Source: Primula veris
Taxonomy: Eukaryota > Streptophyta > Magnoliopsida > Ericales > Primulaceae
Length of the DNA stretch: 64,000 nt
Direction: 5' to 3'
Assembly: GCA_963682055.1 (NCBI GenBank)
Contig: OY821744.1
Span: forward strand, 24,156,967 to 24,220,966
Made by a program: the position numbers and the translations under genes. Position 1 is the first letter of the stretch. Every line of letters begins with the position of its first letter. Positions 21,109 through 32,420 of this stretch are shown here, piece after piece. Below the pieces are notes generated by a model, which ran no database searches, was not told the DNA's origin, and saw only the letters and a program-made list of their open reading frames with translations.

Positions 21109-21615
21109 TTAAGGATCAATGGGCGGGAAAACCGAACTGCCGGACCGAGAGAAAGCCACCCGAGTAGAGCAATCTAACCGAGCTTGGTATGAGTCGTTCA
21201 TGACAACCAAGCACTCATTCTCCCTGGTAAGGGTGGCATTCTCCCTGGTAAGGGCAGTGATATGTTCCTTGAGCCGAGCATTTTTAACCATCATGCTAGC
21301 TAGGCCCTGAGGACCGTTGTCAAACTCTTCATGAGCTTGATCCCAAGAGTTAGCCAAATGATTTCTACGCAACAACAACTGGTCGAGCTGGCGGCTCAAG
21401 GCTGAGATCTCAGTCCACTTAAGGGTCTCCTCGGGATGTGAGTCGAACAAACTCAACGGCAGAATCCCGAACTCTTTCTCGAGATCAGCCATGTGATGAC
21501 GAACCCGAGATACTTCAGCGTCCAAGTCCTTTATCTGTCGTAAAATGCCCATCCTGTCTTTAATCTGTGGACCTGGCTCTGCCATCCTAACTATCTGTGG
21601 ACCTGGCTCTGCCAT
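21109..21615 (-). CDS. Captured, diverged copy of antisense gene 1 (coiled-coil protein)
   Basis: An open frame of about 168 codons if started at the first MAEPGPQ. The open frame itself begins at 21666, but its first 17 codons come from AT-rich transposon sequence. The protein aligns from residue about 30 to its end with the plus-strand ORF at 5157-5627: shared words are LSLFDS, PEET, KWT-ISALS, QLDQLLLRR, AHEEFDNG, QGLAS and GSS-FP. It differs by an internal deletion (SWYEAEEIWEQ reduced to SWDQ) and by a duplicated ENATLTREN. A 30-bp direct duplication (21565-21624) repeats MAEPGPQIVR at the start. The frame stays open despite strong divergence, which hints at constraint in the source lineage. 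No promoter from the source is evident. Confidence 0.65.
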   Translation of the reverse strand: MAEPGPQIVRMAEPGPQIKDRMGILRQIKDLDAEVSRVRHHMADLEKEFGILPLSLFDSHPEETLKWTEISALSRQLDQLLLRRNHLANSWDQAHEEFDNGPQGLASMMVKNARLKEHITALTRENATLTRENECLVVMNDSYQARLDCSTRVAFSRSGSSVFPPIDP

Positions 21616-21663
21616 CCTAACTATTTTTATTTTTAACAATAAAAACAACATAAGAAACAGACA

Positions 21664-21960
21664 CATTTAATGATAACCAAACAATTATTTTAATTATCTA
21701 ATTAAACAATGATAACCAATTAATGATAACCAAACAATGATAACTCAATGATAACCGATTAATGATAACTAAATAATGATAACTCAATGATAACCAATTA
21801 ATAATAACCAAACAATGATAACTCAATTATAACCAAACAATGATAACTCAATTTTTTAATCATAACCAAACACATTTAATGATAACTCAATTTTTTAATC
21901 ATAACCAAACACATTTAATGATAAACAAACAATGATAACTCAATTTTTTTATAAAACGGA
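21664..21960. repeat. AATGATAACC-type minisatellite
   Basis: The words AATGATAACCAAACAATG and ATAACTCAATGATAACC repeat irregularly, at least ten times, inside the palindromic-TIR element. Confidence 0.7.
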
Positions 21961-22198
21961 TAAAATATCAACAACCCCAATTTTTATTGGTGATTTGGGC
22001 AAACAAACTAATTAAAAAACATAATTTTATAAAAACCCCTAATTTTCAAAACGGGTAAATATTAATAAAGCATAACAATTTTTATTTTTCTCAATCAAAA
22101 CAAATAACCATCATAAACATGTAACATCATAACCAAACTATTAGTAATAAATATCTAAATAAACAAATTTGAATAAAAACCCTAATTTTTTTATTAAA

Positions 22199-22665
22199 TG
22201 GGACAAATATCAACAATTATTATAATTTCTATAATTAATATAAACAAATAACAAAAAATTATATATAGCTAATTGAATTATGGATTTTCATATTTTATAT
22301 ATTTTTTCCTATTTTACAAATTGAAATTACACAAAAAAATAAATAATGCAAAAATGGGACAAATATCAACAATTATTATAATTTCTATAATTAATATAAA
22401 TAAACAACAAAAAATTATATATAGCTAAGTGAATTATGGATTTGCATATTTTATATATTTTTCCTATTTTACAAATTGAAATTACATAAAAAAAATAAAT
22501 AATGTAAAAATGGGACAAATATCAACAATTATTATAATTTCTATAATTAATATAAACAAACAACAAACAATTATATATAGCTAAGTGAATTATGAATTTG
22601 CATATTTTATATATTTTTTCTTATTTTACAAATTGAAATTACACAAAAAATAAATAAATTAGAGA
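22199..22665. repeat. Three tandem copies of an about 155-bp AT-rich unit
   Basis: Units start with GGGACAAATATCAACAATTA at about 22200, 22355 and 22512. They match closely over their whole length, ending in a run of the AAATAAATAATG type. Confidence 0.85.
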
Positions 22666-22934
22666 ATAAAAGAAATACCTTGAATTATGGATAAATTTGA
22701 TTGATGATTTGGGGTTTTTTGTTAAGAAAGTTGATAGTTATTGTGGTTGATTGATTTGGGTTATTTTTGATGAAAAATTTGGGTTTTTGAGAGAAAAAGA
22801 GAGAGAGAATAGTATAAATTTTTATTTTTTTTAAAACGTAACATTCTGTTTTTTCAGGGACTGTCTGTGTAATTTTTGTGCAGGGACTGACTGTGTAATT
22901 TCTGAAAAATGGGGACTTACTGTGTAAATTCTGA

Positions 22935-23147
22935 AAAACGCTGCAAACCGTAGATTTAATCTACGGTTTACAGTGATTAACTGCAAACCGTAGATTAAAT
23001 CTACGGTCTGCATAAAGTCACTGCAAACCGTAGATTTAATCTACGGTTTGCAGTGATTTTATGCAGACCGTAGATTTAATCTACGGTTTGTATAAAATCA
23101 CTGCAAACCGTAGATTTTTTCTACGGTTTGTGCGTTTTTTCAGAAAA
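22935..23147 (-). repeat. Right terminal inverted repeat with palindromic modules
   Basis: Inverse copy of 20063-20277. Just inside it (22845-22935) a word GGGACTG-CTGTGTAATTTC is repeated three times. Confidence 0.9.
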
Positions 23148-23652
23148 AGTGTAGTATAAAAATCCAACCTCATTAGTAGCTTATTAAATCTTAAATAATA
23201 TATCAAAGAAATTATTAGCCTAAAAAGTCTTTTTTTCAATGTGGGAAAAACGAATTTTAATAAGCTAATCGGACTTGTCAGTGCTGGTGAGCACATAACA
23301 TTTTTTTATGGTACAAATATGGCTCACTATGAATTTGGACAGAAAACATGACCCACAAATATAGATTATTTATTTATTTATTTTGAACAATTCAACTGAG
23401 AGATTCCTTTGTTTGTTTGATACACTTCACTCACGTGGTTTTTTATTCTTTTTAAAAAAAGACCAAACATACATTACATTGTTAGGTCACATAAAATGTT
23501 CAATGTGCTATAAATTCAAAAAAAGTAACTTTTTGTATATTAAAATAATTTATTTTTGTTTAATTAAATAATCATTTGATTTGAATATAAGGAAAGAAAT
23601 TTTTTGATTTGACAATTCACAATTTGTATTAATGTAACTCACCAAAAAACCT

Positions 23653-23660
23653 CTATATAA
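23653..23660 (+). promoter_or_regulatory. TATA box upstream of the 23757 ORF
   Basis: TATATAAC lies about 100 bases before the ATG at 23757 in an otherwise AT-rich flank, so chance occurrence is possible. Confidence 0.3.
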
Positions 23661-23756
23661 CATCATTCTATTAGAAATCGAATTCAAACATAATATCAAT
23701 AAAAACAAATTCCATTCATCGTATACATATCTTTACCTTACATTCTATTAGAAAAT

Positions 23757-24263
23757 ATGGAGAATAATTATAATTCATGGAGAATGTATTTAAATTTATC
23801 TCCGCCGATAATATCTATGAATACCCGGTTTCCATTTGACCATTATCAAAATAATATTTTCCCATCATCAGATATGTACCATAATAATCCCTTTCCATCT
23901 AGTAACTTTGAAAATAGCACTTTGCCATCCAACTTTTATCAGAATGATCAGTTTTCGTCCAATCCTTGTTTTGATAACCAATTTACACCTCACGACTATA
24001 ATTACATAAGTTATCAACCTGCCTTATCACAACAAGATTTTACAAAATAGTATGAAGAACCTTCACTCGATAATGACATGGATTACGAAAACCTACGACA
24101 AGAATATAACGAACATTATGAGGAGGCTCATCCAACCCAACTCGGAATTGGATACGATTATAGGGATCATTTTCAAAGTAATTTGGGGCGTCTCAATTTT
24201 TTTTTACATGTTACTTTATTTATTATATGCCTAACTTTTAATTTATTAATATTTCATACCTAG
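23757..24263 (+). pseudogene. Unrecognised Asn/Phe/Ser-rich ORF with one in-frame stop
   Basis: The first part (97 codons to TAG 24048-24050) is rich in Asn, Phe, Ser and Tyr, with a recurring F-P-S-S and Y-x-N-x pattern (NIFPSS, NPFPSSNF, STLPSNF). The same phase continues after the TAG as an acidic segment (words DNDMDYENLRQEYNEHYEEAH) and ends in a hydrophobic tail at 24263. The TAG again could be a changed CAG. I do not recognise the family. Low-complexity N-rich N-termini of this kind occur in plant transposon-encoded and DNA-binding proteins, but no domain is visible. It may be a decayed small gene or a transposon fragment. Confidence 0.35.
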
Positions 24264-24589
24264 GAAAAATTTGTGTTTAATACAACTTCTTAAACTTATT
24301 TAGCATAAGGTATTACTCTAGTGTCTTCATTTGCAAAGTCTTAAGTTGAAGATAGAATAGAAAATTACCCTTGCATAAATTTCTCAAAAGTATAACCGTC
24401 CAGTCTGATCCTTACTTTCTCCTTGTTTTTTTTTTTTTCTTTTTTTAAACCAAACAAACACTAGATATATACAACCAAAAAGGTATTACTCTAATGTCTT
24501 CATTTGCAAAGTCTTAACTTGTTTTTTTATTTTGAAACCAAAAAGTTCATACTACATGATAAACCATTAGATATATACAACCAAACAAA

Positions 24590-24760
24590 TTTACGAATAT
24601 TACAGTATACACAATAGTTTTGTTAACTTTTTAATGTTAAATAATGACACATTATCGTCGAAAAATATGTTAAATGACACATATGCATCTTAAATTTAAT
24701 AAGCACATTAGTTTCACATTAACAATGTTATCAATTTTTAATTAAACATTTCTATTTTAT
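24590..24760 (+). repeat. Partial copy of the 4.2-kb MITE-like repeat
   Basis: Shares the block from CACAATAGTTTTGTTAACTT through ATGACACATATGCATC with 4270-4385 and 24940-25050. Confidence 0.55.
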
Positions 24761-24936
24761 TTTACTGGTTACTTTTTTTACGGTGATAATTTATAGGAGA
24801 TAATAATGTTAATTGTGGTTTGTGTTTGTCACGTCATCAATTACAAACATTGTTAACTTTAACAACATTTTTAATATTTATAAAGATAACACATACTTTA
24901 ACATCTATCTATAAAATAACACATACTTTAACATAT

Positions 24937-25288
24937 AAGAGTATCCACAATAGTTTTATTAACTTTTTAATGTTAAGTACCGACACATCACCGTTTAAAA
25001 GTGTGTTAAATGACACGTATGCATCTTAAATTTAATAAACACATTAGTAATGTTATCAATTTTTAATCAAACATTTCTCTTTTATTTTACTGGTTACTAT
25101 TTTTATGGGGAGAATTTATAGGAGATAATAATGTTAATTGTGTGCTGTGTTTGCCTCGTCATCAGTTACAAACATTAAAAACATTGTTAACTTTAACAAC
25201 TTTTTTAACAACTATAAAGATAACACATAATTTAACGCAACTATTTTAGTTAACAATAGAGATAATAACATTATTGGAGATGCTTTAA
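24937..25288. mobile_element. Probable complete MITE with short imperfect TIRs
   Basis: The left end reads AGAGTATCCACAATAG. The right end, read in reverse complement, is AAAGCATCTCCAATAATG. The interior includes the block shared with 4.2 kb and 24.6 kb. The target duplication is not clear (AT-rich flanks), so the superfamily is not assigned. Confidence 0.45.
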
Positions 25289-26454
25289 CTATTTTACTTA
25301 ACAATAGATATAAAAAATACTCTCACCTCTTATACTTATTTAGCACAAGGTATTACTCGACAATCTTCATTTAAGTTTAGTCTTATGTTAACAGATTACT
25401 ACAAAATAACCCTTGCATTAACTTCTTAAAATGTAACTGCCATACTTATCCTTCTTTGATCTTCATTTAAATGAGTCTATGTGGCACAAGCCGCACAACT
25501 TTCGTATGTCTTTTTTCACTTCTTTCATTTTCTTTTTGTAATTTAATCTTACACTACTAAATAAACCATTAAATAGTATACCACCAAACAAATTTACAAT
25601 ATATTTTAAATATAAACCACATACTTCATTTAAGAGTATACCACCAAAAAAATTAACAGTATACAAGTGGTAATTTGATATGACATATTTTTTTTAATTT
25701 ATTTTGTTGTATATTGTAATATATGTGTTAAGTTTTTCTTACGGTGTATCAATTAATTTTTTTTAAAAATTTTAACAGTATACTGTTTTTTGTGTATCTA
25801 CCAGATGTTATTTGATCACATGACAATATACTAAATAAACCATTAAATAGTATTATAGTATACCACCAAACAATTTTACATTATATTATAAATTTAACAA
25901 ATTAATAGTATACCCACATCCATATCATCAATCGACTAGCATGCACAATCATAGTGTAGCCGAGTCATAATTTGATAGTACACGGTTTACTTATTTTGTC
26001 TCAATAATGCATCTTTTAATTATTATTTTTAATATTATAATATACGTGTTAGATACTGTTACACTATACCAATTAAAACAAGTTCATAAATTTTAATAGT
26101 ATACTGTCTTTATGTGTACTTATTTGATGACGAGATAATATAGTTATCTGCTATTAATGAGATGACCCAAGGGTATAATAGCATGTTTTTCTAGCAATTT
26201 GAAAATTATGACTAAAATGAGATGAAGTTCAAGGTCTTATACTTTTAAGTTTGAACTAAATAAGTCAAAAAGTAGTACTTATAACTGATTTTTTCTTAAA
26301 ATTAACTAGAAAGATACACTAGTTAAACATATAAATTATTATTATATGTATATTTTTTTTCTTCTCCCACTAAAATTTCGGGGAATTAATATAACCATAC
26401 CCTACATATATGATATTAATAAAAACATACCAAAAAAATAAATAAAAATATTCA
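25289..26454. other. AT-rich intergenic DNA with short dispersed repeats
   Basis: The words ACCACCAAACAAATTTAC and CTAAATAAACCATTAAATAG recur between 25555 and 25885, which indicates several overlapping copies of a small AT-rich repeat. No gene is supported. Confidence 0.45.
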
Positions 26455-27115
26455 TCTCTTCTAATTTATTTGCTCTCTATCTTCTCTTCTAACTCTCCCT
26501 CCAATCTCTCTCTCCTCCTTCTCACTCACTTCGATCTCTCTACTTCTCATTCTCGCTCTCTCCGATCTCTCATACTTTCTCTATCTTTTTGATCTCTCTG
26601 CTCCTTCTATCTTTCCGATCTTTTTCTCCTACTCGCTCTCTCCGATCTCTCTTCGATGTAGATTGAGACGGAGACATCCGTCGGAGTGGGCGGCGATGGT
26701 GTATAACGAGATCGAAAATTCGAGTTTGATGTCGACGAAAATGCGGTTGTCGAAGGAGAGTGCTACGAGGACGACGTGATAGTTCGAGATCGGAAGACGG
26801 GTAAGAGTTGAATTTGTTAACTAGTGTATAAGTTTGAAAAATAAGTGTATGAATTCCGTAAATTAATGGTATGTAGTTGAAAATTATAGATATGAATTAT
26901 ATTAGTAAGGATATGAATTATTTAAATTGGGGGAGAAGTTTGAAAAGAATGGTGAAATTGTACGAATTATGATATGAACTTTTGAAATAAGTGTATGAAA
27001 TTTTGGAATAAGGGTACGCAAATATACAAATTAAGGTATAAATTTTTGAAATAAGAGTATAAACTTTTGGAATAAGTGTATGAAATATACAAGTTAGAGT
27101 ATGAAGTTTTGGTTA
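26455..27115 (+). other. CT-rich tract followed by a short open block and a degenerate repeat
   Basis: Positions 26455-26660 are almost pure CT with GATCTCTC repeats. Then a GC-richer block (26660-26810) contains a short frame from ATG 26696 and a donor-like GGGTAAGAGTT, resembling a 5' leader and first exon. From 26820 to 27115 a word of the type TTTTGGAATAAGTGTATGAA is repeated about ten times with decay. No protein family is recognised. It may be the end of an unidentified transposon. Confidence 0.3.
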
Positions 27116-28430
27116 TATTTTTGTAAATTAAAAATTTTTGGCTATATTTTTGTTAATTTAATTTTAAAAGTATTATATTTTGTTAAGTTATCCTATTATT
27201 TAATTGAAATAAATAGAATTGTAGAGAGTCTAATATTTTGAAAAAATGTAAATTGAGTAAATAAAATTAATAAAGTGACTTTTTGTTGATAAATATAGCT
27301 AGCATAATGCAAAATCTTATGTGGTTAATCTACGGATATTATTTATATGCTTGAATATTATCCCATTAGAGGTTTTATGTACAAATAAAGAAAAGAGATT
27401 TTGAGCACTACTTTCCTTATTCTCGAGTATTCCTAGCATCTTGGTAGCGTTAACCCATCCTATTGTTTGGCGCTGGTTGTGCTGTAGACAACCCTGGTGA
27501 CGACCGAATCTATCAAATAGTATATCTTGAGCTCTCGATAAAAAAAGAAGTGTAAATTTTTTTGTTTATCTAATCAATCATGACAAATGTAGGGAGTTTG
27601 AACAGATTGAGGGCACCTTAACCTTAAGTATTTGTAGCAGTCGACATTGTGTATTAAAAAATCGTTGCATATTTTAATCGCACGTAATAAGTGTGAGGGG
27701 GAGACCAACGTGTCGGGCTAGATACACAGAATATTTACACAGAAGTTTACATTAATCTGTAAAATCTTAGATTATATCTTAGAGTATATAGTCAATAATG
27801 AATTTTATTTTACATATAATCTAAGATGCTAGAATAAAATTAGTCATACAGAAATCGTTAATCGTATTTGGATTTACAATTCTACAGAAGGTTGCTTAAA
27901 AAAATTATTTTAGAAAATTAGCACTGAATGTAACCAATGAATTAAAACCTCGTCCCTCAAAATCTTGCTAAATCCAAGTTTGTTTGTCCAGCGAGCAGCG
28001 ACACTCTTTCCACAACTGACAGCAGAAGCTTCTTTTCGTGAAGAGATACAAGCAGGTTTTTTAAACACGAGAAAAGCACTTGCAAAACAAGTAAACAACC
28101 CTGCAACAACTTTGTAGTAGAACGTATCTATTTCAAAATTTGTTCAAAAAAGGAAAATAATTACAAAAAGCTTCCACTGTCAGGTGCTAAACTTCCATTG
28201 GAATGCATTGTTGAGCCATGGGCTCGGTTATATATACTATGCTTACTCTAAAAAAAAAAAAAAAAATTGCCCCTGGCCTATCATGCTAGCTGCAACTAAA
28301 TGTAGCTATACTAGTCCCTTCCAAAAAAACTCGAACAATCAGCAGACACAAATTTTAAGCTAATACATAGCGAAAAGGGAATTAAAAGTGGAAAAGTAAA
28401 ATAGAGAAAGGCTTCTAAATACGTTCAAAC
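27116..28430. other. Gene-poor AT-rich DNA
   Basis: No ORF with motif support. The small frame at 27910-28098 (minus) has no known domain. A run of 17 A residues lies at 28250-28266, which could be a retroposon tail. Confidence 0.4.
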
Positions 28431-28439
28431 TTAAATGAT

Positions 28440-28865
28440 GTACTCACTTGACCTTCAGTAAGGCACAAATTCGTTCCCCAAAAACCTTGATCTGTCACTT
28501 CCTTTCTGCGAAAACACTAAACATATTAAAAGTGTGAGACGGTATTCATTTAACATTAACAATCTGGCAGCTAAGAGTATTTAAAAGTAATAAAATGAAA
28601 TATTAAAATTTACCCAAAGACCTAGAGTTCAAATTTGCAGTATACTGAACCGATCTTATTCAAACAAGAAGCTATTAGTTTAAGCGATCTCCGAAATGTA
28701 AGAAACTCATGAAAGGTGCAGTACTCTTACATTAGCTTATGGGCATTGCTTCTCCTCTCCCACTAAAGCCTCCTGAAGTACAAATATCTGACTTTACAAT
28801 GTCGAGAGTAAAACTACCAAAAGAATCAACTCCAATCGCCACCCAGACTTCAGAAGCTGAATGGG
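28440..28865 (-). pseudogene. Exon-like fragments of an unrecognised gene
   Basis: On the minus strand a 48-codon open block (28862-28745) has balanced codon use, including the words SEVWVAIGVDSFGSFTLDI and SGGFSGRGEAMPIS, and ends at a stop. Further on, after an acceptor-like TTTCGCAG (about 28505), a 21-codon block with KEVTDQGFWGTN leads to a donor-like GTGAGT near 28446. These look like real coding remnants rather than random AT-rich frames, but I cannot name the protein or join the pieces. Confidence 0.3.
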
Positions 28866-28876
28866 TTATACACAAT

Positions 28877-29552
28877 TGTTAGGTCCATGAATTGGGTAAC
28901 TTATTTGTCGTTAATATGGTTGTTTTATTGATTTTAATGTAATATAAATTGGTGCTCTTAATCGTTGAGTTTATGTGAGATTACAAGTTATAGTTACAAC
29001 TGCTTGCAGTTTCAGTTATAACTCATATATAACTGCGTTTATGACGAATTTACAGAAAGTATTATGTCAACATATAGTTCCAATTTCGTGGTTAAAGATT
29101 GTGACGTGAACCATAAGAGAAGTAATCAGAATCTCTACGTGGTCCTTAAGGCAAGGAAACAATCAATTCAAAGAAAAAGATTTTGGACGCAGTGTTAAGT
29201 GAAGGAAACAATCAGAAGGTCAAATCAATTTAAAAGAAGAAGATTTCATCGTGATAATAAAGTAAGGAAACAAATGATAAGTTTAGAGTGAAAGAAGATT
29301 TGAATTCGTCGAGAAAAGATCCAAATATCCAAGATATGAAAATACTGAAGATATTCGAGATAAACAATAGAAGATTTGTTTGACTTAGAATATCTTGTAA
29401 CTGTGTTATATAAGTAGATCGGTACCATTGGTAAAAACTCAGCTCCCATGAAAAGATCAGACACATTATTATAGAGAGAGAAAAAACACACGAGTGATAA
29501 TTAAAAAAAACCCATCACAGATTTAGGTATATCTTTACTATTTTCATCAACA
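28877..29552 (+). mobile_element. Possible solo LTR
   Basis: The stretch begins TGTTAGGTCC. It has a TATA-like TTATATAAG at about 29406 and GA-rich sequence downstream, and could end with CATCAACA near 29552. The layout suits a copia-type LTR. No second LTR, primer site or clear 5-bp duplication was found, so this stays tentative. Confidence 0.3.
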
Positions 29553-29749
29553 CTTCTGAATATGTATGACTGCATGTAAATTCCAAACTTGTAAGATACT
29601 TAAATAAAGACTTTGATCGGTAAGAAAATCATGGATAATCTAAAACAAACAGAATCTCATACAAGTTTTAAGGATTAAGCTTAGAATTAAAATAATGTTG
29701 GTAGTTTAGGATCACACAACAGGTAGATATGCATGTAATCAAATTATAA

Positions 29750-29754
<5 letters not shown>

Positions 29755-29801
<47 letters not shown>
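29755..29801. repeat. AT dinucleotide microsatellite
   Basis: About 23 uninterrupted AT units, a typical slippage-prone plant microsatellite. Confidence 0.95.
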
Positions 29802-29802
<1 letters not shown>

Positions 29803-30057
29803 TATTAGTTTATGTGCAGATCTCTTATGAAGCATTGAAACAAATAATTAACTAAAACCCCTCTAATTACACAAATTACAAATAAGTCAAATACTAATAC
29901 ACGGTTATAAAACTACCTAAATAACTAAATAATATTCACGTTGATAACCTCTATCAGCAGACGGTTAGCATTTCTCTCTCCTCTCTCTCTGCTTTCCTTT
30001 CAAATGGGAGAGAAAATATTTCATCAAATAAATTTATCTCTCTGGTTAATTCAACAT

Positions 30058-30107
30058 ACTAGTGTATCCCGCCTACACCACGCATCGTGTAGGCGGGATA
30101 CACTAGT
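30058..30107. repeat. Perfect hairpin with 21-bp arms and 8-base loop
   Basis: Arms 30058-30078 and 30087-30107 are exact reverse complements, with key part GTATCCCGCCTACAC. The loop is CACGCATC. The GC-rich stem stands out in AT-rich DNA and is followed by TATATATA. It could be a tiny foldback element or a transcribed hairpin. Nothing else around 30110-31080 looks like a gene. Confidence 0.85.
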
Positions 30108-31079
30108 ATATATATATAGAGGGAAATGGATTATACGAGGATAGGTTTCATCTACATGTCAATCTATTGTTGTGTCATAATGTTCAAGAAAATTACTAGG
30201 GAACAGTCAGACTATATAACTGTTCACAACCCGTTAGCATAAAAATTTGTCAAATGTATAAAAAATAATAATTTTTGATTAATATTTAAGTTTATGGTAG
30301 GCCTCATTAGGGTTATATATTTTTATTTGACTTTTTAGTGTATTGTACAATTTATTTTTTATTTATCAAATTCTAATTTGTTGAAAATAGAAAAAATAAA
30401 TTAGTTATTGAAAAATATTATATAACCATCCATTTTTTAATTTAACGGTGGTTTAGATGACTGTTCCATAAACAGTCAAATAAGATGACACTCAATATTC
30501 AGTATGTAGACTGTAAATGGCCTTTTATAGTCGTTTTCCAATTTATATTTCTATTTTCTAAATTCTAACCCTAATCCCGCGTCTATACCGAGGAGCAACA
30601 AAAATTTCAAGAGTCAAACGCAAAACAATGATCTTTCTCATTCTATGCATCCCTGAGTTTGGGTATAGTATATGAATACTAATACAATATTTTGGGGAAC
30701 TAAAACAATGATCTTTCTCATTCTATTGTGACATATCACATACGCCATATGTGTAATTTGATGATTACAGTTGTGATGTGAAATATTATGGAATAACTTG
30801 GGTAAAAGTAATATTTTGATCCCGAAATAAAACGATTAATGAATTTCTAAATATAAACTTCACTCTTGTTCACCGCATATAGAAGCAATTTTTTAAGATC
30901 CTCTGACTATACATATATGTAATGCCCCTGTTAAATGTCATTTCCTTTCACAACATTTTGTTGCTCCCCTGATCTAGACTCTGGAATGTGAAGAAAAGTA
31001 ACAATCACGAATACCATTAGTTTAGCTTTATACACACCAGAACCTCTCTACAATCATACACTCGTGACTTAAAAAAATA

Positions 31080-32420
31080 TTACTATATAGAGTTTATTTC
31101 TAATTAGAGGTTCATATATAAAAAAATATAAATTTATTTAAATATATATTTTAAATAATACAAGAAACATGTATACATTGTTTAACTAACTAGCACACAT
31201 AATTAACAGACAAGTACATATTTTTACTTCAATCAGGTAGAAATGGAAATCATGAATATAAGACTCATAATTTTAAGAAATTTAGGGGGTGTTTGGCGGA
31301 TTTGTCAGAAATGCTTTCTGAAGCTAAAAGTACATATGGAGAACTTTTCTGTGTTTGATGAAGAAACTTTTGTCCCACTTATCCAAAAGTATAAATGTTT
31401 CAGAAGTCAATTTTGAGAATTCATGATATGTTACTTCTTAGAAAGCACCCCGAACAAGTGAAAATAAAAATAATGTCAAATCAATTTTGTTGTTTAAAAA
31501 ACACATCATTTGTTTAAAAAAAAAAATTCGCTATGAAAATTTATATTCTAAAAATGGCTTTTTAAAAAAGTGAGTTATCAATTTTTTTATTCTTCTTCTA
31601 CATAAATTAATTACGAAACTTATTTCTTTTAAAAATTGACATATTCAAAAGCGATCATTTTCACAAAAAGAGTTTTTCTAAATATTAATTTTATTTTTTA
31701 GAAGATTATTTTTAAGAAAAAAATGAATTTTGTTTAGAGAAAACAAATAGTCTTTTCAAGTAATTTTTCTCTTCATCTTATAACGACTCTTTTCATAAAG
31801 TAACTTTTTTCGAATGTGTATTTTTCAAAATTATGGTATTTTCTTAAAAGGATGTTATTTCCATGACTTTTTTAAGAGACTATTTATTCAAAATAGTGAT
31901 GTTGTAATAAAAGTATTATTAGTTCATATTTTCAAAATAAATTTTTTTGCATGTAATTGATTTAACTAGTTATACCACTAATTAATTAGTCCCAATCTGA
32001 CATTATATTGTTTCATTTTGTCTTATTTAAGATAATTCGTGCTATGTTATTAAGAATAGACATTTTTTAAAATATTTAATAAGTTACTTTTGGCTTCTAT
32101 ACCAAACATTACAAAAAATTTATGAAAACTAAAAGTAAATTTTCACCAAACATAATTTTTCACCAAATATAATTTTTCCTATGAAATGTTTTTCTATAAG
32201 TCACTTTTACAACAACACTTCTACAAAGTACACTTTTCCATAAACACTTTGTTTCCAAACACTTTGTGCAAATTCATGTAAATTTTGTCAAATACTTTCT
32301 TTACATGTATAAATACTATGTACGATGTAACATAGAAAATTATCTTAAAAATTACATATATATATAGAATATATATTTTCAATTTTATGTCATTCACTAT
32401 ATAGAACTACATTTTCTTAC
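31080..32420. repeat. Dispersed repeat split by an hAT-like insertion
   Basis: The outer parts (31080-31284 and 32273-32420) match a continuous copy at 45065-45470, for example AGAGGTTCATATATAAAAAA and TTTCTTTACATGTATAAA. The right part also begins both copies of the large segmental duplication. Confidence 0.6.
31285..32272. mobile_element. hAT-like non-autonomous element
   Basis: The left end is GGGGGTGTTTGGCGG and the right end reads CCAAACACTTT, which gives similar inverted termini (TGTTTGG). The interior is AT-rich and non-coding. The copy of the host repeat at 45065-45470 lacks it. The exact target duplication could not be fixed. Confidence 0.5.

Larger units (their letters stand above)
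20063..23147 (-). mobile_element. Pack-MULE-like element with about 210-bp palindromic TIRs carrying a captured retrotransposon gene
   Basis: The two ends (20063-20277 and 22935-23147) are near-perfect inverted copies beginning CTGAAAAAACGCACAAACCG. Each TIR is a series of palindromes of AAACCGTAGATTTAATCTACG type. Long TIRs and captured gene pieces are typical of Mutator-like elements, but no transposase is present and no clear 9-bp target duplication was seen, so the superfamily is inferred. The interior holds a minus-strand copy of antisense gene 1 of the Tat element plus its 3' region (20835-21615) and AT-rich tandem repeats (21664-22665). It lies directly next to the Tat LTR fragment. 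Confidence 0.7.

Noticed and set aside
27420..27500. Primer-binding site suggested by GTTTGGCGCTGGTTG
   Set aside because: Resembles a TTGGCGCC-type site but no adjacent LTR end or coding region was found.
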